Source: Piscinibacter sp. XHJ-5 | Lineage (GTDB): Bacteria > Pseudomonadota > Gammaproteobacteria > Burkholderiales > Burkholderiaceae_C | Assembly: GCF_029855045.1 (NCBI RefSeq) | Contig: NZ_CP123228.1 | Span: 4,588,001 to 4,652,000, forward strand | Direction: 5' to 3' | DNA length: 64,000 nt | Shown: positions 53,656 through 63,616 of the stretch, in pieces | Numbering within the stretch: the first letter of the stretch is position 1 | Layout: each line of letters opens with the position of its first letter | Program-made: the position numbers and the translations under genes | Notes under the pieces: generated by a model | What the model saw: only the letters and a program-made list of their open reading frames with translations | Database searches by the model: none | What the model was told of the DNA's origin: nothing

Positions 53656-56184
53656 TCACGGCGCGGCGTCGCGCTCGGCGAACCCGAGCGTGGGGATGTC
53701 CGAATCGCGCAGGGCGGCTCCTTCGGCGCTCAGGCGCTCGAACTCGGCCGCCGGCAGGGATTGGCGGGCCAGCTGCTCGGCGCGCTGCACCGTGATGCCT
53801 TCGGCGACCTGGCGCGTGTTCTGCGTGGCTGCATACCGGGCGTCGGCATAGCCTCGCAGCAGCGCGCTGGCGCGCGGCCGCTGCTCCATCGCCGCCAGCA
53901 GGGCCAGGCTGTCGGCCCACGAGGCCTGGCGCGCATAGGCCGCCGCCTCGGGCCAGCCGATGAGCGCCAGCGCGCGCGCCTGCGCCGGCTCGTCGTTGGC
54001 CAGCCAGGCTTCGACCAGGTTGACCCGCGCCATGTTCAGCCGCCCGCGGTGCCGCGTGCCCTCGAGCCGCCTCACGAGCTCCAGCCCGGTGCGCAAGGCC
54101 TCGGCCGCGTGCTCCAGCTCCAGCTCGATGTCGACGACGCACAGCAGGCCGTGCAGGGTGCTCGAGCCCGCCTCGCGCTCCAGCGCGATCAGGCGGTACG
54201 AAAACGCCAGGCCACGCTGTGGGTCGAGGAACCACGACGCGCACGCCTGCTCCGCACCGGCGCCGCAGAGCAGCCGGGCAGCGGGCCAGCTGGCCAGCTC
54301 CAGCGTGCGCATCTCCGCCAGTGCCCGCTCGGCCGCCGGCGCGTCTTCGGGCGCCGCCAAACGGGCCAGCCGCGCCAGCGCGCGATAGAGCATGAAGCGG
54401 TCCCCCGACGCACGAAACCGCTCCACCGCCTCCGAGGCATGCTGCCTCGCCTGCCGGTGCCGCACGCCGGCGAACCTGTCGGCCGCTTCCATCAGGACAT
54501 GTGCGTGCAGGTCCGAGGGAATGTCCCGGGCGAGCAGCGGCTCGGTGGCCTCCCAGAGGGCCTGGCGCTCGCTCTGCTGCGACTCGGGCAGCACGGCGAG
54601 GAGGCCGGCACACAGCGCGACGGCGCAGGCGGGATCGTGTTCGCGCGCCCACGCGAACGCCTCACGGGCGTTGTCGACGTCCGCCTGCGCGTCCTCCAAC
54701 CAGGCGTCCTGGCCGACCCGCCCGCTCCAGCGCTCCTCTCGTGCAAGGTCGAACCGCTCGCGCACCGCTGCGGCATGGCGTGCACGCACCGCGTCCCTCT
54801 CGCCGGAGGCGTCCAGGTGTTCGAGCGCGAGAGCTCGCGGCGAGTCGAGCAGTCGGTAACGCGGCGAGTCCTCCGCATCGGCGCTGACCGCCAGGAGCGA
54901 CCGATCGACCAGCCCGCCCATGGCGTCGAGCACGCCCCAGGCATCGAGGGACGCGTCGGTCGCCACCTGCTGGGCCATCTGGAGCGAGGCGCCGCCGACG
55001 AACACGGCGAGCCGCCGCAGCACGGCCTGCTCGTCCGGCGTGAGCAGGCCGTGGCTCCATTCGAGCGCGGCGCGCAAGGTCCTCTGGCGCGCCGGCGCGC
55101 CCGCCGCGCCGACGGTGAGCAGCCGCAGCCGCTGGTCCAGCGCGGCCGCCAGCGCCGGCAGTCCGAGCAGGGGCAGCCGCGTCGCGGCGAGCTCGATGGC
55201 GAGCGGCAAGCCGTCGAGTGCGCGGCACAGCGACACGACCGTGTGGACGTTCGCGTCGTCCAGCGTGAAGCGCCGATCGAGCGCTCGGGCCCGGTTGACG
55301 AAGAGCGCCACTGCGCCATGCGCCATCGCGCTGGCGGCATCGACCTGCCCCTCGGGCCATCCGAGCGAGCCCAGCCGGTAAAGGTGCTCGCCGCGCGCGC
55401 GCAACGGTGTCTGGCTGGTGACCAGCAGGCGCACGCGAGGCGCTGCCTCGCGCAAGGCCTCGACGACCGTCGCCACCGCGGCCGGCAGATGCTCTGCGTT
55501 GTCGAGCGCCAGGATCATGTCCAGCGACGCCACCGCGGCGGCCAGGGCGGCGAGCGTGTCGCCACCGGCCAGGCGCACACCCAGCGCGGTCGCGATCGTG
55601 GCCGGAAGCATGGTGGGCAACGCGTCCGCGGCCGACAGCGGCGCCAGCTCGACCCAGCACACGCCATGGGCACGCCGGACGCGCTGCTCCTGCAGCAGGG
55701 CGCGCACCAGTGACGACTTGCCGATGCCGCCGGCGCCCACGACCGTCACCAGACCGTGATGCTGGAGCAGTTCACGCAGTGCGCTCAGGTCGTCGTCGCG
55801 GCCGATGAGCTCGGCGGGCTCGTCGCCCAAGTTGCTGCGCAGGGCGGGCGGCCCTGTGACCGGCGCCGCCGTCGGGGCCGGCTCCAGCAGCGCGGCCGTG
55901 AAGCGATAGCCCCGCCCGGGAATCGTGGCGATGATCTCCCCGCCCAGCACCTTGCGCAGGTTGCTCACCTGGGTGGCGAGGTTGTTCTCCTCGACCACCA
56001 GCCCGGGCCAGACGAGGTCGAGCAAGTCGTGCTTGCTCACCAGCTGGCCGGCACGCCCGGCGAGCGCCAGCAGCACGTCGAAGGCACGCGCGCCGAGCGG
56101 CACGGGCTCTCCAGCCGCGAGCAGCCGCCGCTCCTGCGGCTGCAGCTCGAAGTGGGCGAAACGCATGCTGGAGGCCGGCTGCAT
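53656..56184 (-). CDS. winged-helix / NTPase / TPR regulatory protein
   Basis: An 842-residue regulator in the same style as the protein at 18174 but of a different ATPase branch. An N-terminal OmpR-type winged helix (FDVLLALAGRAGQLVSKHDLLDLVW, ATIPGRGYRFTA; about residues 8-97) is followed by an ATPase with Walker A GAGGIGKS (150-157), Walker B MILALDNAEHL and a sensor motif LLVTSQTPL. This is the NB-ARC/LuxR-like predicted ATPase pattern. The C-terminal 400 or so residues are helical and TPR-like. ATG 56184 is used; ATG 56166 is also in frame. The signal and targets are unknown. Confidence 0.82.
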   Translation of the reverse strand: MQPASSMRFAHFELQPQERRLLAAGEPVPLGARAFDVLLALAGRAGQLVSKHDLLDLVWPGLVVEENNLATQVSNLRKVLGGEIIATIPGRGYRFTAALLEPAPTAAPVTGPPALRSNLGDEPAELIGRDDDLSALRELLQHHGLVTVVGAGGIGKSSLVRALLQEQRVRRAHGVCWVELAPLSAADALPTMLPATIATALGVRLAGGDTLAALAAAVASLDMILALDNAEHLPAAVATVVEALREAAPRVRLLVTSQTPLRARGEHLYRLGSLGWPEGQVDAASAMAHGAVALFVNRARALDRRFTLDDANVHTVVSLCRALDGLPLAIELAATRLPLLGLPALAAALDQRLRLLTVGAAGAPARQRTLRAALEWSHGLLTPDEQAVLRRLAVFVGGASLQMAQQVATDASLDAWGVLDAMGGLVDRSLLAVSADAEDSPRYRLLDSPRALALEHLDASGERDAVRARHAAAVRERFDLAREERWSGRVGQDAWLEDAQADVDNAREAFAWAREHDPACAVALCAGLLAVLPESQQSERQALWEATEPLLARDIPSDLHAHVLMEAADRFAGVRHRQARQHASEAVERFRASGDRFMLYRALARLARLAAPEDAPAAERALAEMRTLELASWPAARLLCGAGAEQACASWFLDPQRGLAFSYRLIALEREAGSSTLHGLLCVVDIELELEHAAEALRTGLELVRRLEGTRHRGRLNMARVNLVEAWLANDEPAQARALALIGWPEAAAYARQASWADSLALLAAMEQRPRASALLRGYADARYAATQNTRQVAEGITVQRAEQLARQSLPAAEFERLSAEGAALRDSDIPTLGFAERDAAP

Positions 56185-56498
56185 CACAGACGGGACCCCG
56201 AATTCGAACCCTTGGCGATGACGAGAGCGTCCATGGTGTCTTTCCTGATCGGTCAAGGCGTGCCAGCCCCGATCTTGCACTCGATGCGCGGATTTGCGCG
56301 GACTCCCGGGACGCCGCCTCGCGCTCTTCGCGCGGCGCGGGCTAGGGCCTGTCAACGCCATGGGAGGCCTCGCGTGATTCAGCAAAGCGGCGCCCGCAAG
56401 GCGCGAAGCGCAGCCGTAGCGGTGTCTACGGCGAGCATTCGCAACGCGGCGGGCACCGCTTTGCTGAGATCACCCGCAGGGCCGGTGCCTGGCAGGCT
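56185..56498. other. 314-bp intergenic region between regulator and Bug gene
   Basis: From 56185 to 56343 there is GC-rich sequence upstream of the minus-strand regulator gene, presumably holding its promoter. No clear -10/-35 pair was found. From 56344 the truncated copy of the miniature element fills the rest up to the end of the Bug-type receptor gene. Confidence 0.6.
56344..56493. mobile_element. palindromic miniature element, copy 2 (right end missing)
   Basis: The left terminus AGGGCCTGTCAACGCCATGG (56344 on) differs from copy 1 at two positions of 25. The interior up to 56493 differs from copy 1 at only two of about 123 positions (one in the first inverted arm region and GCGCC versus GCACC in the second). 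After GTGCCTGGC the two copies diverge: copy 1 continues into the 25-bp right repeat, and copy 2 continues into the coding end of the Bug-type gene. This copy has therefore lost its right repeat and is probably immobile. Confidence 0.78.
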
Positions 56499-57422
56499 CT
56501 AGCGGTCCAGGCGCAGCCCGCTGCGTCGGGCCGAGGCGACGAAGCGACCGTACTGCCGGCGAAAGAAGTCGTCGAAATCCTCCGGCGGCAGCGCATGGGG
56601 CTCGAACCGCTGCGTTGCAAGACTTCGCCGCAGCACGGGGTCGTGCAGGCTCGTCGACACCGCCTGCGCGATCGCGGCGCGGCTGGTCAGCGACAGTCCC
56701 GCCGGGCCGAAAAGACCGAGCCAGGGCGTCACGTCGACGTCGAGCCCGCCGCCCGCCGCGGTGGTGCCGAGCCGGCGAAGGCGCCCGTCGGCGACGTAGG
56801 GGTCCGCGGCAGCGCCGGTGGCGAACATGAGCTGCACGCGCCCGGCGACCAGGTCGAGCAGCGCCGGTGCGTCGCCGCGGTAGGGCACGCCGAGCACGCG
56901 CCGCCGGCCGACGAGCTGGGCCATCGCGAGCTCGGCGGTGCTGTTGCTCGAGGCGGCCGCGAGCTGGCCAGGCCGGCGTTCGATCAGCTGCAGGAGCTCC
57001 GCGACGCTGCGCACGGGCAATGCCGCATGCACCAGCAGCTGCATCGAGAACCATCCCAGTCCGCTGACGGGGGAAAACGCGGTGAACGGGTCGTAGGGCG
57101 CGGACTCGCGCAGTGCCGGCACGGCGACCAGCGCGGTGTTCGATCCGAGCAGCAGCGTCGCAGCGTCGGGCGCCGCGGAAGCGACCGCCTGTGCCGCGAC
57201 GACGCCGTCGGCACCGGGCCGCTGCTCGACGAACACCGGGCGGCCCAGCGGCTCCTGCATCGCCGTGGCGAAGGAGCGCGCGACCGCGTCGGACGCACCG
57301 CCGGGCGCGAAGCCCACCACGATGCGCAGCGGCGCCGCCGCCGCGCGAGCGGGCGCCGCGATCATCGCGATCACGGCTGCCATCCAGGCACGGCGATGGG
57401 GGCGCAGCGGCAAGGGGATCAC
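56499..57422 (-). CDS. Bug/TctC-type extracytoplasmic receptor
   Basis: A 307-residue periplasmic receptor of the tripartite tricarboxylate family. The signal peptide is Ala-rich with PHRR in its N-region and probable cleavage near ARAAAA. The mature protein starts with the conserved IVVGFAPGGASDAVARSFA, with VEQRPGADG and YRGDAPALLDLVAGRVQLMFA further on. No TctA/TctB transporter genes are nearby, as is usual for the many orphan Bug proteins of Burkholderiales. GTG 57422 gives a full signal peptide; ATG 57383 is an alternative. Its TAG stop lies at the broken right end of the miniature element. Confidence 0.82.
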   Translation of the reverse strand: MIPLPLRPHRRAWMAAVIAMIAAPARAAAAPLRIVVGFAPGGASDAVARSFATAMQEPLGRPVFVEQRPGADGVVAAQAVASAAPDAATLLLGSNTALVAVPALRESAPYDPFTAFSPVSGLGWFSMQLLVHAALPVRSVAELLQLIERRPGQLAAASSNSTAELAMAQLVGRRRVLGVPYRGDAPALLDLVAGRVQLMFATGAAADPYVADGRLRRLGTTAAGGGLDVDVTPWLGLFGPAGLSLTSRAAIAQAVSTSLHDPVLRRSLATQRFEPHALPPEDFDDFFRRQYGRFVASARRSGLRLDR

Positions 57423-57501
57423 CTTCGACCGGCATTGTCGACCACGCTTCGTCCAGTGGCCATCCCGGTCGGCTTGCCCTTCCTGCCGCCGGGCAGGGCT
57501 G

Positions 57502-58185
57502 TCAGCTTCGCTTCGCGCTGCGCGCCGGGGAACGCGCGACGCAGGCTTCGACCCCGGCGGCGATGGTCTCGACAGCGCACGCCCGCAGCGCGTCAAAGTC
57601 GCTCCACGGGTAGCGGGTGTTGACGATGCGCGCATGCAGGTAGCCCACCATCAGCGACATGCGCAGGTCGCGCGCGACCAGCGCACGGTCTTTCCGGCCG
57701 CCGATCTCCGCGACGAGCTCGTCGATCAGCGGTCCGGCCAGGTCGACGGCGCTGACGTAAGCCTCGCTGCCCGTCAACGGCGCGCCCTGCGCCCGGTCCT
57801 CCATGGTCTCGGGGGTCATGTAGACGAGCCGGAAGTGCGCCGGATGCGATTCCCAGTACCGCAGGAAGGACTCGATGCTCGCCCGCAGGCGAGCACGCGC
57901 CGTCTTCTGCGTCGCGACCGCGGCCTTCACGCTGGCCTGCGCGTCGCTCAGCACCACTTCCCACATCGCGCGCAGCAGGTCCGCCTTGCTCGGGTAGTAG
58001 CGGTACAGCGCCATGGGCGAGACGCCCATCTCGGCGGCCAGCGCGCGCATCGACAGTGCCGAAACGCCTTCGCGCTCGTGGATCGCGAAGGCAGCCGCGA
58101 CGATCTGCTGGCGCAGCTGGTCGTGGTCTTCGGCAGATCCGCGGCGGACGCGCCGGTGCGTCGGGACAGACGTTTCACTTGCCAT
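57502..58185 (-). CDS. TetR-family transcriptional regulator
   Basis: A 227-residue repressor. The N-terminal helix-turn-helix reads IVAAAFAIHEREGVSALSMRALAAEMGVSPMALYRYYPSKADLLRAMW. The C-terminal ligand domain is helical and divergent, so the effector is unknown. It is divergent from the chemoreceptor/kinase pair across a 150-bp gap with a clear palindrome, and upstream of the Bug-type gene on the same strand (79 bp). It probably represses itself and perhaps the divergent genes. Confidence 0.87.
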   Translation of the reverse strand: MASETSVPTHRRVRRGSAEDHDQLRQQIVAAAFAIHEREGVSALSMRALAAEMGVSPMALYRYYPSKADLLRAMWEVVLSDAQASVKAAVATQKTARARLRASIESFLRYWESHPAHFRLVYMTPETMEDRAQGAPLTGSEAYVSAVDLAGPLIDELVAEIGGRKDRALVARDLRMSLMVGYLHARIVNTRYPWSDFDALRACAVETIAAGVEACVARSPARSAKRS

Positions 58186-58335
58186 GTTTACGGTGTACGC
58201 GTATAGTGTACATATACGTTGTCAACGAATTGCGATTGTGCACGCTTTTCGGCGCCCTGCCGGAGCTTGTCGCATCGATGGCCGTGTTCGCAGCGCCCGC
58301 GCCGGGCGCACAAACCGCAACGACCGGGGACGGAA
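58186..58335. promoter_or_regulatory. TetR operator and promoter region
   Basis: A marked AT-rich island contains the dyad CGTATAGTGTACATATACG (58200-58218): CGTATA and TATACG arms around GTGTACA. GTGTAC occurs again at 58193-58198. On the minus strand TTGACA (58220-58225) lies beside the dyad and could be a -35 for the TetR gene, so that repressor binding would overlap the promoter. No good -10 was assigned. The remaining bases towards 58335 show nothing further. Confidence 0.55.
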
Positions 58336-59982
58336 ATGTTGGTGAACTTGAAGATCGGCCAGCGCTTGGCCGTGGTGCTGGCCTGCGTGCTGGTGATCTC
58401 GGCGGCGATCGCCGGTGCAGGTTGGTGGGGCGTCGATTCGCTGCACACGGCGGCGAGTCGCGCGCTGGTCCACGACGTGAAGCTGGCGCAGGAGGCCAGC
58501 GACATCCAGATGCTGGTGCTGCTCGAACGCCGCTACGAAAAGGACGCATTGATCAACCTGGGCGACGCCGAAAAGCTCACCGAGTACACGGGCAAGTGGC
58601 AGGACGTCCGCACGCGCCTCACGAAGGCCATCGAGCACACACGGGCGCTCGAGCTGGGCCCCGAGGACGCCCAGGCGATTGCCCAGCTGGGCGATCACTT
58701 CGGCCACTACGCCCGGGGTTTCGAATCGACGCTCTCGGCCATCGCGGCCGGGCAGATCAAGACCACGGCCGACGCGAACGCCGACCTGGGCAAGGTGAAG
58801 GCGGCGGTGCGCGGCATGGAAGCCATCAGCGACGCGGTCGCCGACCGCGCGATGCAACGCGCCGGCAAGGTGCAGGCGACGATGGACGCGGTGCGCGCGC
58901 GCGCCGTCACGCTGCTGCTCGTGCTGTCGGCGCTCGGCCTGGCCGCGGCGGCGCTGCTGAGCTGGCTGCTCGCGCGCTCGATCACGCTGCCGATCCGCGA
59001 GGCGGTGCGCATCGCCGAGACCGTCGCCGCCGGCGACCTGAGCTCGCGCATCCACGTCGGGAGCCGCGACGAGGTCGGCCAGCTGCTCGCGGCGCTGGGG
59101 TGCATGAACGAGAACCTGACGAAGCTCGTCGGCAAGGTACGCGACGGGTCGGACTCGATCGCGACCGGGACGGCCCAGATCGCCACCGGCAATGCCGACC
59201 TCAGTCAGCGCACCGAGGAGCAGGCGAGCAACCTCCAGCAGACCGCCGCGTCGATGGAGCAGCTCACCGCGACGGTGAGGCAGAACGCCGAGGCGGCCCG
59301 CGAAGCCACCCGCCTGGCGGGCAGCGCCACCGCGGTGGCGACCCGCGGCGGCGAGGTCGTCGGCCAGGTCGTCGCGACGATGGGCGACATCGCGGCGTCG
59401 TCGCATCGCATCGCCGAGATCATCGGCGTGGTCGACGGCATCGCCTTCCAGACCAACATCCTCGCGCTGAACGCCGCCGTCGAGGCGGCGCGCGCCGGCG
59501 AGCAGGGACGCGGCTTCGCCGTCGTCGCCGGCGAGGTGCGCAGTCTCGCGCAGCGCAGTGCGCATGCCGCCCGGGAGATCAAGACCCTGATCGGCGAGAG
59601 CGTGCAGCGCGTCGAGTCCGGCGGCCAGCTGGTGCACGAGGCCGGCGAGACCATGAACGAGATCGTGGTGCAGGTGCGTCGCGTCAACGATCTCATCGCC
59701 GAGATCGGCTCGGCGAGCGCCCAGCAGAGCAGCGGCATCGAGCAGATCGGAGAAGCCGTCTCGCAGCTCGATCAGGTGACGCAGCAGAACGCCGCGCTCG
59801 TCGAGGAGAGCGCGGCCGCGGCGGAGAGCCTGAAAGCGCAGGCGGTTCAACTCGCCGAGATCGTGGCGGTGTTCAAGCTCGCGGTCGAGCCCGCAGCCGC
59901 CGCGGCGACATCCGTCGCGGACACGCCGGTCATGGCCGCGGCAGCGCAGCCGGCCCGGGACACGTCATGCACAACGGCCTGA
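58336..59982 (+). CDS. methyl-accepting chemotaxis protein
   Basis: A 548-residue chemoreceptor. A first helix ([22 protein letters not shown]) and a second near residue 195 ([21 protein letters not shown]) bracket a periplasmic four-helix-type domain of about 160 residues. HAMP follows. The signalling tip contains [20 protein letters not shown] and [24 protein letters not shown]. The Ala-rich tail ends with TSCTTA, without a CheR-binding pentapeptide. GGGGA precedes ATG 58336. It overlaps the next gene by 16 nt and so is coupled to a kinase gene. Confidence 0.87.
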   Translation: MLVNLKIGQRLAVVLACVLVISAAIAGAGWWGVDSLHTAASRALVHDVKLAQEASDIQMLVLLERRYEKDALINLGDAEKLTEYTGKWQDVRTRLTKAIEHTRALELGPEDAQAIAQLGDHFGHYARGFESTLSAIAAGQIKTTADANADLGKVKAAVRGMEAISDAVADRAMQRAGKVQATMDAVRARAVTLLLVLSALGLAAAALLSWLLARSITLPIREAVRIAETVAAGDLSSRIHVGSRDEVGQLLAALGCMNENLTKLVGKVRDGSDSIATGTAQIATGNADLSQRTEEQASNLQQTAASMEQLTATVRQNAEAAREATRLAGSATAVATRGGEVVGQVVATMGDIAASSHRIAEIIGVVDGIAFQTNILALNAAVEAARAGEQGRGFAVVAGEVRSLAQRSAHAAREIKTLIGESVQRVESGGQLVHEAGETMNEIVVQVRRVNDLIAEIGSASAQQSSGIEQIGEAVSQLDQVTQQNAALVEESAAAAESLKAQAVQLAEIVAVFKLAVEPAAAAATSVADTPVMAAAAQPARDTSCTTA

Positions 59983-62231
59983 GGCGCTGGCTGAGGAACG
60001 GCTGCGGCATTCCCGGCGGGCGTCCGAACGACCGCCGCGACGCGTGGCCGAGCGCCGCCGAGCTCGAACGGACGACGCAGCGCCGCTACCTCGCCCTGCT
60101 GCTGGCCTTCGCACTCACGTTCACCAGCGGCTTCGCGATCGCGTTCACGGTCCAGCAAGCCTGGGAAGAGGCGATCGCCAACGCCGCGATGGCTGCCGTC
60201 AGCCTGGCCTGCGCCGCCTGGGCCTGGCGCACGAGCCGCCCCGAGTGGCCGATGCGCGTGCTGTCGGCGGCGCTGATCGCCATGCTGGCCTGGAAGACCG
60301 TCGAGCAAGGCGCGCCGCTGCCCGCCGCCGGCTGGTGGCTGTCCATCATGCCTTTCATCCTCGCCGGGGCCGGGCTCTACGCGATGGCAGTCGGCGGGGT
60401 CACGCTCTTCGTCACGGTCGTCACCTGGCTCTACTTCGGTCCTCACGCAGGCACCGCAGCCCTCGGTGAATACGCCGGGATCGGACCGACGCGGCAGTAC
60501 ATCGCCATCGTCGGCTCGGAAGCGATCGCCCTCGTGATGATCCTCGCGGCCATCCGCGGCCGGCGAGAGACGGCACGGGCGATCGAAGCGACCCGTGGCG
60601 CGGCCATCGAGGCAATGGGCGTCAAGGCGCGCTTCCTTGCCAACATGAGCCACGAGATCCGCACACCGCTGAACGGCGTCATCGGAACGGCCGAGCTGCT
60701 GCGCGCAAAGCACATCGACGAGGCACAGCGCGCGCGGCTGACCGGGCTGCTCGAGCAGAGCGCGGGCACGCTGCTGGCCATCGTCAACGACGTGCTGGAC
60801 TGGACCAAGCTCGATGCCGGCAAGGTGGTCCTCGAGGCGCGGCCGGTGCACCTGCGGCGCCTCGTCTTCGAAGCCAACGAGCTGTTCGCGGTTCAGGCGT
60901 ACAACAAGGGCATCGAGCTGACGTCGAGCTGCAACCCGGACGTGCCGCGCGTCTTCATCGGCGACCCGACCCGGCTTCGCCAGATCATCGACAACCTCGT
61001 CGGCAACGCCGTCAAGTTCACGTCCAGCGGCGGCGTGCACATGCACCTCTCGCTCGAGGCCGAAGCGACGTCCGCGGCAAGCTCCGCGCAGCCGCGCCAT
61101 TGCGTGCGCATCGAGGTCGCCGACTCGGGCATCGGCATCGACCAGCAGCGCCTGTCCTCGCTGTTCAAGGCGTTCACGCAGGCGGACGAGTCGGTGACGC
61201 GGCGCTTCGGCGGCACGGGCCTCGGGCTGGCGATCAGCCTGGAGCTCGCGCGGCTGATGGGCGGCCGCATCGACGTCGTGAGCGCCCTGGGCCGCGGCAG
61301 CACCTTCGCGCTGACGGTGCCGCTGGAGCCCTGGACGCAGCCGGGCGCGCTGCCTGCCGCCAAGCCGCGCAGCGACCTGCTTCTCGCCTCGGCCAGCCGT
61401 GGCGTCCAGCGCCACGTGAAGACCATCCTGCACGACCTCGGCATCGAGCCGCGGATCGTGCGCGAGCTGCCGATGGACGACTGCGGCGAGGGCTACCGCC
61501 TGTTGCTGGTCGACGCGCCATTGCTCGCCTCGCTGCCCGATTCGCGCGCATGGCTGCAGCGCCAGGCCCAGGCGCGGCGGCGCATCGCCGTCATCGCGCC
61601 GCTGGGCGCCGATTTCGCCGGCCTGCTCCCCGATGACGTGCTGCTGCTGTACAAGCCGATACGCCGCGGCTCGCTGAAGGCCGTGCTGGCCGCGCTCGAG
61701 CGCACGACTGCCGACGAGGCCGTTTCACGCGAATCCCTTCCGTCGCCGCCGCCGCTCGGCCCGCACGTGCTGGTGGCCGAAGACGACACGGTCAACCAGC
61801 TGGTCGTCCAGGCCATGCTGACCGATCTGGGCGCCACCTGCGTCCTCGCGGCGAATGGCCGCGAGGCGCTCGAGTGCCTGGCCGCCGAAAGCTTCGACCT
61901 CGTGCTGATGGACATGCAGATGCCCGAGCTCGACGGCGTCTGCGCGACGCGTGCGCTGCGGGCCATCGAATCCGGCAGCGCCGCGCGCCGCGTGCCGGTC
62001 GTCGCGATGACGGCAAGCGCCGCAGGTGAGGACCTCAGCGCCTGCCGGCAGGCCGGCATGGACGACGTCCTCCCCAAGCCCTTCGGCATTGCCGGCATTC
62101 GTTCGGTGCTGCGCACGCATTGCCCCGCGCCCACGGCACGCGAAGCGGGAGATGCGTCGCCTTCCTCCACGGACGTCGGGATGGCAGCTCAACCCTGGTC
62201 AGGCACCGCGCGGGGCGCCGGACCGTCGTAG
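59967..62231 (+). CDS. hybrid sensor histidine kinase with membrane domain and two receiver-like domains
   Basis: A 754-residue kinase. The N-terminal third has about six hydrophobic helices without a periplasmic domain. HisKA (phospho-His in [11 protein letters not shown], about residue 230) and HATPase ([11 protein letters not shown]) follow. A segment near residues 470-590 has the receiver pattern ([46 protein letters not shown]) without a clear DD...D...K set. A true receiver follows ([18 protein letters not shown], Asp in [14 protein letters not shown]). This matches BarA/RpfC-like multi-domain kinases. No Hpt domain is seen. Confidence 0.83.
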   Translation: MHNGLRRWLRNGCGIPGGRPNDRRDAWPSAAELERTTQRRYLALLLAFALTFTSGFAIAFTVQQAWEEAIANAAMAAVSLACAAWAWRTSRPEWPMRVLSAALIAMLAWKTVEQGAPLPAAGWWLSIMPFILAGAGLYAMAVGGVTLFVTVVTWLYFGPHAGTAALGEYAGIGPTRQYIAIVGSEAIALVMILAAIRGRRETARAIEATRGAAIEAMGVKARFLANMSHEIRTPLNGVIGTAELLRAKHIDEAQRARLTGLLEQSAGTLLAIVNDVLDWTKLDAGKVVLEARPVHLRRLVFEANELFAVQAYNKGIELTSSCNPDVPRVFIGDPTRLRQIIDNLVGNAVKFTSSGGVHMHLSLEAEATSAASSAQPRHCVRIEVADSGIGIDQQRLSSLFKAFTQADESVTRRFGGTGLGLAISLELARLMGGRIDVVSALGRGSTFALTVPLEPWTQPGALPAAKPRSDLLLASASRGVQRHVKTILHDLGIEPRIVRELPMDDCGEGYRLLLVDAPLLASLPDSRAWLQRQAQARRRIAVIAPLGADFAGLLPDDVLLLYKPIRRGSLKAVLAALERTTADEAVSRESLPSPPPLGPHVLVAEDDTVNQLVVQAMLTDLGATCVLAANGREALECLAAESFDLVLMDMQMPELDGVCATRALRAIESGSAARRVPVVAMTASAAGEDLSACRQAGMDDVLPKPFGIAGIRSVLRTHCPAPTAREAGDASPSSTDVGMAAQPWSGTARGAGPS

Positions 62232-62475
62232 GTCCAGGTGTTCTCGAACGTCGAGATCATTCCGCGCCCGGCGATCTGCGGATGAGAGCTCGGGTGAGGG
62301 ACTTGCCTCGCGAGAAACTGAGCCCGCCATCCGGGACTTTTCGCCGCTATCGAAGAGCGCTGTGTATCCGAGTGTGTCGATTGACCCCTTCAGGTGGTTG
62401 GAGACACATGCGGGGCGGCACACTTCGCGACCTCGCATCCGAAACAGCCCTCAACCTGCATGGAGCAAAGACCAA
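62232..62475. other. 244-bp gap before the ParM-like gene
   Basis: This gap shows no convincing gene and no regular iterons. ATCCG occurs three times (about 62328, 62365 and 62436), too few and unevenly spaced to call a partition site. A parC-type centromere would be expected here or further right, so the region is worth a targeted check. Confidence 0.4.
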
Positions 62476-63591
62476 ATGGCGAATTCATCGAAGCTGCGTG
62501 AAGTAGTTTCCGTCGACACCGCTGCCGCGGCAACGCCGGTGGTGCGGGCCATCGACGTGGGCTTCGGTCTCGTCAAGTGCAGCCTGCCCGGCAGCGGCTT
62601 CATGAGCTTTCCCTCGATGGCCATCCCGGCGGACGGGAGCGCGGTGCGCACCCTCAGCACGCGCCGCCGCGACACCTTCGACGTGCCGGTCAACGGCGCG
62701 ACGTACGAAGTCGGTCGCGATGTCGGTCTCGCCCAGGCCGGCGGCAGCTTCGGCCGCGACGTGACCGACGAGTTCTACCGCGGCAGCATCTACGAGGCGC
62801 TTGCCAAGGGCGCGTTGCGCTACATGGCCGAGGCCGGCGATGCGGAGATCGACCTGCTGGTGCTGGGCCTGCCGGTGAACCAGTACAACGACGCCAAGCG
62901 CCGCGACTATCTGCGCGAAGTCTACGAAGGGGCCATCGACCTCGGCGACGGCAAGACCATGAGCGTGCGCAAGGTGGTGGTGCAGGCGCAGCCCATGGGA
63001 GGCTATGCGGCGCTCGACAGCCACCTGGAAGACCTGAACCAGACCATCGTCGCCACCGGCGGCGCGCTGCAGCCGCTTTCCAGCGGCGAAGAACTGGACG
63101 ACCTGTCGGTGCTGATGGTCGACGCCGGAGAGCACACGCTCGACTGGCTGCTCATCCAGCAAGGCGCGATCAACCCGCGTGCAAGCGGCGCCGCCTCCGA
63201 CGCCGGGCGGCACCGCGTGGTGCGCGCGGTGCTCGACTCGCTGGCCTCGGACATCGGCCGCCCGCTGGGCCCGGCGGTGCTGCCGCGCATCAACGAGGCC
63301 CTGCGCTTGAAGAAGGAGGTCAAGCTCTCGGGCGTGGCCTACGACCTGACGCGCTATGAGCCGGTCATCATGAGCGTGGTGGAGGATTCCATCAACCGCA
63401 TGGTCGACGGCTTGCGCGACGCGCACGAGATCATCGATCTCATGGTGCTGGTGGGCGGGCAGCCCGAGCGCTACCGCGACGTGCTGGCGCGGCGCTTCCC
63501 GGCGATTCCGGTCTTCATCATGCCCGAGCCGCTGTCCGCGAACGTGCGCGGCTTCCAGCTGATCGGCGAGGCCCTGGCCGAGGAAGGCTGA
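62476..63591 (+). CDS. actin-like ParM/StbA-type ATPase
   Basis: A 371-residue actin-like ATPase of the ParM/StbA group, most like the PRTRC/plasmid-segregation type. Phosphate-1 is VRAIDVGFGLVKCSL. A connecting region VLGLPVNQYNDAKR and phosphate-2 VLMVDAGEHTLDWLLI follow. The adenosine motif is MVLVGGQPERYRDVLARRF. It would form filaments that push apart DNA bound by a partner such as the small protein that follows. It is followed after 25 bp by a candidate ParR/StbB partner. Confidence 0.78.
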   Translation: MANSSKLREVVSVDTAAAATPVVRAIDVGFGLVKCSLPGSGFMSFPSMAIPADGSAVRTLSTRRRDTFDVPVNGATYEVGRDVGLAQAGGSFGRDVTDEFYRGSIYEALAKGALRYMAEAGDAEIDLLVLGLPVNQYNDAKRRDYLREVYEGAIDLGDGKTMSVRKVVVQAQPMGGYAALDSHLEDLNQTIVATGGALQPLSSGEELDDLSVLMVDAGEHTLDWLLIQQGAINPRASGAASDAGRHRVVRAVLDSLASDIGRPLGPAVLPRINEALRLKKEVKLSGVAYDLTRYEPVIMSVVEDSINRMVDGLRDAHEIIDLMVLVGGQPERYRDVLARRFPAIPVFIMPEPLSANVRGFQLIGEALAEEG

Positions 63592-63616
63592 GCGCCTCGC
63601 CGGGCGTCGCCGCACC

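Noticed and set aside
62232..62475. parC-type iterons
   Set aside because: Three ATCCG occurrences are uneven and too short to distinguish from chance in GC-rich DNA.
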